From: Trichomonas vaginalis G3
Lineage: Eukaryota > Parabasalia > Trichomonadida > Trichomonadidae
Assembly (NCBI RefSeq): GCF_026262505.1
Contig: NC_067203.1
Span: forward strand, 16,814,392-16,878,391
Direction of reading: 5' to 3'
DNA: 64,000 nt
Below, in pieces: positions 62,655 to 64,000 of this stretch (position 1 is its first letter; each line of letters begins with the position of its first letter). A model generated the notes under the pieces. It worked only from the letters and a program-made list of their open reading frames with translations, was not told where the DNA came from and did not search any database. A program made the position numbers and the translations under genes.

Positions 62655-63083
62655 TGCCTCTCAAGAAGGATAGCTCAAAGTCATATCTCGGTTATATACC
62701 TGTTTTCGTTGTATATGCTGCTGCTTTATTACGAAGCATTTCACTTTTCGAATATGATTTTATAACTATGACAATGCAAGTCTTAAGAAAATTCTCAAGC
62801 TGGTGCTTGCCATTGGGAAGTTCTTTCAATGAATTAGGCTAAATTGATTCAGGATTCCTTTCAGCTATCGATATATCGCTTTATTTTCCAAGTCATTTAT
62901 TAAAGTTGAGTTATTTCAGAATTACTCCTTTTTTGCTTGCTTATTCAAAGGAACTTCGGAACATTTTCCCTTGATCCTTTGGAGATATCTTTGCAAAGTT
63001 TGGGCAGATTTTTGCCTAAGGGTTTTGAATGTATTTGATATTTTTGAATATACTTCTTGGCAGTAAATGCCAAATCTGGACAT
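62655..63083 (-). pseudogene. Remnant coding sequence, includes a 53-codon frame
   Basis: An ATG at 63083 opens a 53-aa frame (MSRFGIYCQEVYSKISNTFK, then TLRQKSAQTLQRYLQRIKGK) ending at 62922. Further on the same strand, at about 62665-62850, an open stretch reads PNSLKELPNGKHQLENFLKT and SYSKSEMLRNKAAAYTTKTG. Both are coding-like and of the same basic character, so they may be parts of one decayed gene. Family unknown. The first part could also be a real small protein. Confidence 0.35.
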
Positions 63084-64000
63084 TATCCAAATTTAAACCC
63101 GATTAGAAATATTTTTGTTATCTGTTTGCTTTTTTTATAGGAAGAGAAATTTAAGATAATTAAGAAAAGCAAAAAATACATTTTCATAAATTTATAAATT
63201 CAATACCAAGACGCTCAACGGAAAATACCAAGGGCATATAAACACAATAGCAATATAGATAGAAAGTGTCATAAAAATGCTTAGTGACTGACTTTGAACC
63301 AACAATTACAGATCCTATGAATATTAACTAACGTACTTTTATAATTTTAAGTAAAATGCTAATACTTACCTACTGTTGTAATAAAAATGACTTTATTGCT
63401 GTTAATGCAATAAAATTTCGAATTCATGATAATATTGCTTTTTCTAATAATTACATTCAATTTTGATCAATTACTTCGTGCACTGTAAGTTTTCATGGTG
63501 AAAACATATCAAATATATTTGAATTACTTTATTTTTATCACTCGAAAATATCAAATTTTAACAATGAATATGATAAAATCTAAATTTGAAGATTGGATAC
63601 AAATTATTGGATAAAATAATTTGTTTTCACTTGATTAACCACCCTTAATTATTGAGAGAATCTGTGAAAAAATCATTTTTATATAAAAAAATTGTCAAAA
63701 AAACTTTCAAAACCTAAAAAATATCAAGCATAATGTGTTGAATTACCACAAAAACCTTCTTTGTTATAGCAGGGCGCGCATAATTAGATATAAAATAACA
63801 TCATATCTTATTTTAGTTTTGTTTAACGAATTCAGATTATTGCATCTTCTTCCAATATCTGTTTTAGATTTTGAAACAGTGAAAAGAGAGAGTATGATGA
63901 ATATATGCTATTGTTATTTTTGTTCATAATAATATCAACGTATATTTTAATGAAAAAATGAGTAGTTGTAAACAAAGTTAGTGATTCCATAAAAGTGACA
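63084..64000. other. AT-rich intergenic region to the window end
   Basis: No gene supported. A 64-codon frame at 63735 looks like chance. Confidence 0.4.
63991..64000 (+). promoter_or_regulatory. AAAAGTGACA motif at the window edge
   Basis: The last ten bases are the same motif that precedes starts at 33409, 47646 and 59422. A gene on the plus strand may begin within about 50 bp after the window. Confidence 0.35.

Overview
The window is AT-rich protist nuclear DNA (roughly 28-30% GC by eye), and it most likely comes from a parabasalid close to Tritrichomonas or Trichomonas. The evidence is: one gene with the parabasalid spliceosomal intron signature (GTATGT at the 5' end, ACTAACACACAG at the 3' end); ankyrin proteins with the trichomonad-type N-terminal domain; several short two-repeat Myb proteins; a Tim17-family protein with no mitochondrial genes around it; and compact, almost intronless genes on both strands. 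The very low GC fits Tritrichomonas better than T. vaginalis. That species assignment is inference.

Layout. 1-7.5 kb: a truncated unknown gene, a WD40 protein and a HEAT/exportin-like protein. 7.5-9.2 kb: a 759-bp TIR element (MITE-like) and scraps of dead coding sequence. 9.2-11.8 kb: a broken surface membrane-protein gene. 13-22 kb: a gene-poor tract with a Myb gene, an HMG-box gene, a broken Myb gene, two foldback hairpins and dead-gene remnants. 22-35 kb: a coiled-coil protein, a SANT/NCoR-like corepressor, two unassigned proteins, an intron-containing gene with a 3' frameshift, a Myb gene, a tRNA with anticodon GAC, a frameshifted ankyrin gene, a tRNA-like Pol III unit and a fossil piece of a ubiquitin-activating enzyme (E1). 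35.8-42.6 kb: MCM6, a small gene with a possible second intron, a UBE2D-type E2, a small apparently highly expressed protein, and a type II membrane protein that joins an epimerase-like region to a glycosyltransferase-like region. 42.7-45.5 kb: a TIR-bounded, protein-free element filled with GC-rich tandem hairpins. 45.8-62.4 kb: dense housekeeping genes (Dcp2, Tim17-like, ribosomal protein eS25, an NYN/OST-HTH-like protein, Vps35, an HMG-box protein, 14-3-3), several unassigned proteins and an apparently whole ankyrin gene. 62.4-64 kb: mostly gene-free.

The most unusual object is the element at 42681-45530. It holds eight consecutive palindromic units at a 117-121 bp period. The units differ in sequence, but each keeps its two arms complementary to each other. 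A second, different array of about 112-bp units follows, and 57-59 bp terminal inverted repeats close the element. No transposase or other convincing protein lies inside. It behaves like a structured-RNA, small-RNA or foldback-DNA locus carried on a mobile element.

The broken genes (surface protein, one Myb, one ankyrin, the intron gene, E1) all belong to expanded or unassigned families or are isolated fragments. The single-copy housekeeping frames (MCM6, Vps35, Dcp2, 14-3-3, E2, eS25) are whole. This favours real decay over general sequencing error, although several breaks lie in runs of A. A recurring AAAAGTGACA-type motif lies just upstream of several start codons, including mirrored copies between two divergent gene pairs.
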